NCBI RefSeq assembly: GCF_001424875.1
Contig: NZ_LMCT01000009.1
Location: 6,852 to 50,615, forward strand
Reading direction: 5' to 3'
Length of the DNA: 43,764 bases
Source of the DNA: Kitasatospora sp. Root107
GTDB taxonomy: Bacteria; Actinomycetota; Actinomycetes; Streptomycetales; Streptomycetaceae
Part shown: positions 39,667-43,764 of the stretch, piece by piece
Layout of the letters: the number at the start of each line of letters is the position of its first letter
How positions within the stretch are numbered: the first letter of the stretch is position 1
Made by a program: the position numbers and the translations under genes
Notes under the pieces: generated by a model
What the model saw: only the letters and a program-made list of their open reading frames with translations
The model's database searches: none
Told to the model about the DNA's origin: nothing

Positions 39667-40187
39667 CGGGCGACCTGTCCGCGCAGCTCGTCCAGCCGGG
39701 CCGCCGTCAGCTCCAGCCAGCGCAGGTCCGCCTCCAGGTGGAACAGTGCGTGGTCGCAGATCAGCTGGTCCGCGAGGTCGCCGCCGTCCTTGCGCCGGGT
39801 CAGCGCGCGCATCTGCCGCAGGTGCTCGGTCCGTTGCAGGTCGAGCACCTCCGCCGCCGGACGGTCGGTCAGCAGCGCCAGCACCACCTTGGCGTACAGG
39901 GTGTTCTGCAGGTACGGCTCCGGGCTCTCGGGCCGGGCCAGCCACTCGCCGACGTCGGTCACCCCGGCCTCGGTGATCGCGTACCGCTTCCGCTCGGGAC
40001 CGTCCCCCGGCTCGATGCCCTCGACCTCGACCAGTCCGCTCTTCAGCAGCCGGGACAGCGTCGAGTAGACCTGCCCGTAGTGCAGCGACCGGGTGCGGCC
40101 GAACTGCTCGTCGTAGGCGCGCTTCAGGTCGTAGCCGTGGCGCGGCTGGGACTCCAGGAGGCCGAGGAGGATCTGACCGAGTGACAT
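39663..40187 (-). CDS. PadR family transcriptional regulator
   Basis: 174 residues. N-terminal PadR winged helix: LGQILLGLLESQPRHGYDLK, then LHYGQVYSTLSRLLKSGLVE and GPERKRYAITEAGVTDVGEW. The C-terminal helical domain (PYLQNTLYAKVVLALLTDRP to the end) is the Vir_act_alpha_C type used for dimerisation. PadR proteins often repress their own operon with a transporter; here it is coupled to the ABC ATPase gene. The ATG at 40187 has only a weak ribosome site. The 139 bases upstream form a divergent promoter shared with the STAND gene. Confidence 0.9.
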   Translation of the reverse strand: MSLGQILLGLLESQPRHGYDLKRAYDEQFGRTRSLHYGQVYSTLSRLLKSGLVEVEGIEPGDGPERKRYAITEAGVTDVGEWLARPESPEPYLQNTLYAKVVLALLTDRPAAEVLDLQRTEHLRQMRALTRRKDGGDLADQLICDHALFHLEADLRWLELTAARLDELRGQVAR

Positions 40188-40326
40188 GAACGGCACTCTA
40201 CCCAGGGTGTATAGCCGACGTTCATAGCTGAGCCCACCGGGCGGCCGGATCGGGGAACGGACCCCGCCCGGCGACGGCGGCAGGCTACGGTGGGGCCGAA
40301 GAGCCGGTCGGACCAGGGGGAGTGGC

Positions 40327-42412
40327 GTGCTCGATCCGCTGTCGATGTCGGCGGTCACCGTGGCGCTGGGCGCCGTCGGTGCCTCGATGGCCAACGAGGC
40401 GGGCAGGTGGGCCTGGGAGTCCGTCGGCGGGCTGACCAGGCGGGCGTTCGGGCGGGAGGTGCCGGCGCCGACCGGGGCGGCCGAGCGCGAGCTGCTGGCC
40501 GGACGGCTGACGGCGCGGGCCGCGATCGACCCGGCCTTCGCGCTGGAGCTGTCGGCCTGGCTGAACGGCAACGCCGGGGCCGGTGCGTACCGTCCGGTGG
40601 TTCCGATGGCGCTGCCCGCCTCGGTGCGGTTCTTCACCGACCGCAGGGAGCCGCTGAAGCAGCTCGACCAGGAGGCGGACCGGAAGGCCGACGGGCGGCC
40701 GCGGATCGCCGTGCTGCACGGTCCTGAGGGCATCGGCACCAGCGCGCTCGCGGTGCACTGGGGCGCCCGGGAGGTGCGGCGCTTCCCCGACGGGCAGCTC
40801 TATCTCGACCTGCGCGGCGGCGCGTTGGGCACCAGCCCGACCCCGACCGCGCTGCTGCGCCGACTGCTGCTGGACCTCGGGATGCCCGCGGACAGCATCC
40901 CGCTCGGGCTCGACGACCGGCTGACCGCCTACCGGACGGCGCTGGCCGCCCGGCGCCTGCTGCTGGTGCTCGACCACGCCCAGTCGGCGGCCCAGGTGCT
41001 GCCGTTGGTGACCTCGGCGCCCGGGGTGTTCACCGTGGTGGTGGCCCGCCGTCCGCTGACCGGGCTGGACGCCGTCGGCGTACCGGTCGGGCCGCTGAGC
41101 GGGAAGGACGCCACCCGGCTGCTCACCGAACTGGCGGGCCGTCAGGCGGTCGGAGCGGCGAAGGCGACGCTGCCCGCCGTGCTGGCCCGCTGCGCCGGCT
41201 CGCCGTTCGCGCTGCGGGCGGCCGCGCCGTACCTGGCCACGGTGCCCGCACCCCGGGTCGGTGAGGCGGACGCGGCCCAGGTGGCGGTGGAGGACGCGTA
41301 CGGGCGGCTGTCACCGGAGGCAGCCCGGCTGTACCGGCTCTGCGGGCTCCGTCCGTGGGCCGCGATCGGACCCGAACTCGCCGGAGCCATCAGCGGGTTC
41401 ACCAATTCTGACGAGCTGCTCGCCGAGCTGGCCGAGCAGCGGCTGCTGGAGCCCCAGCGCGACGGGCGGTACCGGTACCGCCCGATGGTGCGCGCCCATG
41501 CCGAGCAGGCCGCCGTCCGGCAGGACGGCCTGGCGGCCGGGATGGCGGCGGTCCGCCGGGGCGTGGAGTCGCTGCTGCACTTCGCCGTCCGGGCGGACTA
41601 CGCGGCGCTGCCGCACCGGTGGCAGCTCGGCCCGCTGTACCGGGAGCTGGGGCCTGGGGAGTACGAGAGCCCGGGTGCCGCGCTGGCCGCACTCGGCGGG
41701 GAGCTGGGGAATCTGCTGGAGGCGGTCCGGGCCGCCGAGGAGTGCGAGCTGTACGACCTGGTCTGCCAGTTGGTCGAGGCGCTGTGGGCCCTGCAGCTCA
41801 AGGCGGCCGGCCACGACCTGCTGCTGCCCGCGCTGCGGGCGGGCGTCCGGTCGGTCGAGAAGTACGCTCCCGGGACCGACCTGGCCGGCCGGATGCACAC
41901 CCAACTCTCGTTCGCCCTGGTCGAGTCGAAGAAGTACGACGAGGCCGAGACCGAGCTGATGGCCGCCGCCGAGGCGGACCGGCAGGCCGGGCACCTGCGT
42001 GGGCAGGCCACCGCCGTCGAGTCGCTCGGGCTGATGCGGCTGCGCCAGTGGCGGTTCACCGAGGCGTACGGCTGTTTCGAGGAGGCCGACCGACTGCTCG
42101 GCGGGATCGCCGAGGGCGAGCGCGGTCACGCCGACGTGCCCCGGGCCCGGGCGCTGCTCCGGCGGCACCGGGGGCGGGCACTGGTGAGTGAACCCGCGCG
42201 TGCGGTCGAGCAGTTGGAGCTCGCGCTGGCCTGGTTCCGGGAGCACGGCGACGACTACAACACCGCCCGGACGCTGACCAACCTGGCCGAGGCCCGGCTG
42301 GCCCAGGGCCGCCCGGCGGAGGCGGCCGTGGTGATCGAGGAGGCGCTGGTGCTGCTCGGCCGGGAGAACGCCGCGCTGCACCTGCCGTTCCTGCACGCGC
42401 TGCGCGAGCGGG

Positions 42413-42423
<11 letters not shown>
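40327..42423 (+). CDS. STAND/NB-ARC-TPR protein with degenerate P-loop
   Basis: 698 residues from the GTG at 40327, preceded by GGGGAG. The N-terminal 60 residues are a helical domain (VTVALGAVGASMANEAGRWA) seen in many actinomycete STAND proteins. The NTPase-like domain begins PRIAVLHGPEGIGTSALAVH: the P-loop reads GPEGIGTS, with Thr138 where the catalytic Lys should be. LYLDLRGGALGTSPTPTALL and RRLLLVLDHAQSAAQVLPLV (Walker B-like) fit AfsR-type NB-ARC. TPR repeats follow from about 480 (YDEAETELMAAAEADRQAGH; PARAVEQLELALAWFREHGD). There is no SARP or LuxR DNA-binding domain. A role in signalling or defence is possible; none is shown. Its end overlaps the next, convergent gene by 11 bases. 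Confidence 0.8.

Positions 42424-43764
<1,341 letters not shown>

Noticed and set aside
40187..40326. PadR operator in the divergent promoter region
   Set aside because: Only a weak, imperfect inverted repeat around ATAGCCGACGTTCATAG was found; not convincing against background.

Overview
The window is high-GC actinomycete chromosome, almost certainly Streptomycetaceae (Streptomyces or Kitasatospora). The signs are strong GC bias at third codon positions, many GTG starts, a dnaK-grpE-dnaJ-hspR operon with HspR inverted repeats (HAIR), a DasR site before nagB, and LuxR-, LAL-, AfsR/STAND- and ECF41-type regulators. Coordinates are in the given orientation; most genes in the left half are on the minus strand.

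Region 1 (1-8450) looks like a small specialised-metabolism locus. On the minus strand a SAM-dependent methyltransferase, an SbnA-like PLP enzyme, a helical-repeat protein with a C-terminal winged helix, a DUF2000 protein, an SbnB-like dehydrogenase and S-adenosylhomocysteine hydrolase (cut by the window start) form one operon. SbnA and SbnB together make L-2,3-diaminopropionate. The sbnB/ahcY junction is abnormal: the two are joined without an intergenic region and are one base out of frame. Upstream lie a TetR regulator and a flavin-dependent monooxygenase, each preceded by a matching ATACC-N8-GGTAT operator. No NRPS or other assembly gene is visible, so the product cannot be named.

Region 2 (8450-13900) holds ybjN-like and clpB genes, the latter behind a HAIR, then a divergent LysR regulator / TDT-family transporter pair. 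Region 3 (13900-20540) is the most unusual accessory part. It has four tandem, overlapping paralogous regulators with a LuxR-like C-terminal HTH, a nucleoside-deoxyribosyltransferase-like enzyme, a 55-residue exported-looking peptide, and a fifth regulator of the same family convergent with the peptide gene. Region 4 (20540-25030) is the HspR-controlled dnaK operon with two HAIR copies around a recognisable promoter.

Region 5 (25030-31710) is core metabolism: an EtfD-like membrane iron-sulfur oxidoreductase, a sugar-nucleotide pyrophosphorylase, a Yip1-family membrane protein, an AlaX-like editing protein, dCTP deaminase, a small zinc-ribbon protein and tRNA-Gly(CCC). Region 6 (31710-43764) is mixed. 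It has a LAL-type ATPase that lacks its DNA-binding domain, a nucleotidyltransferase, an 80-residue protein built from a near-perfect internal duplication, an ECF41 sigma factor, a DUF393/membrane-protein pair behind twin TTGAAC-GT-GTTCAA operators, DasR-controlled nagB, a PadR/ABC-ATPase pair without permease, a STAND-TPR protein with a damaged P-loop, and a CDP-glycerol-transferase-like gene that runs into a (GGCT)16 repeat at the window edge.
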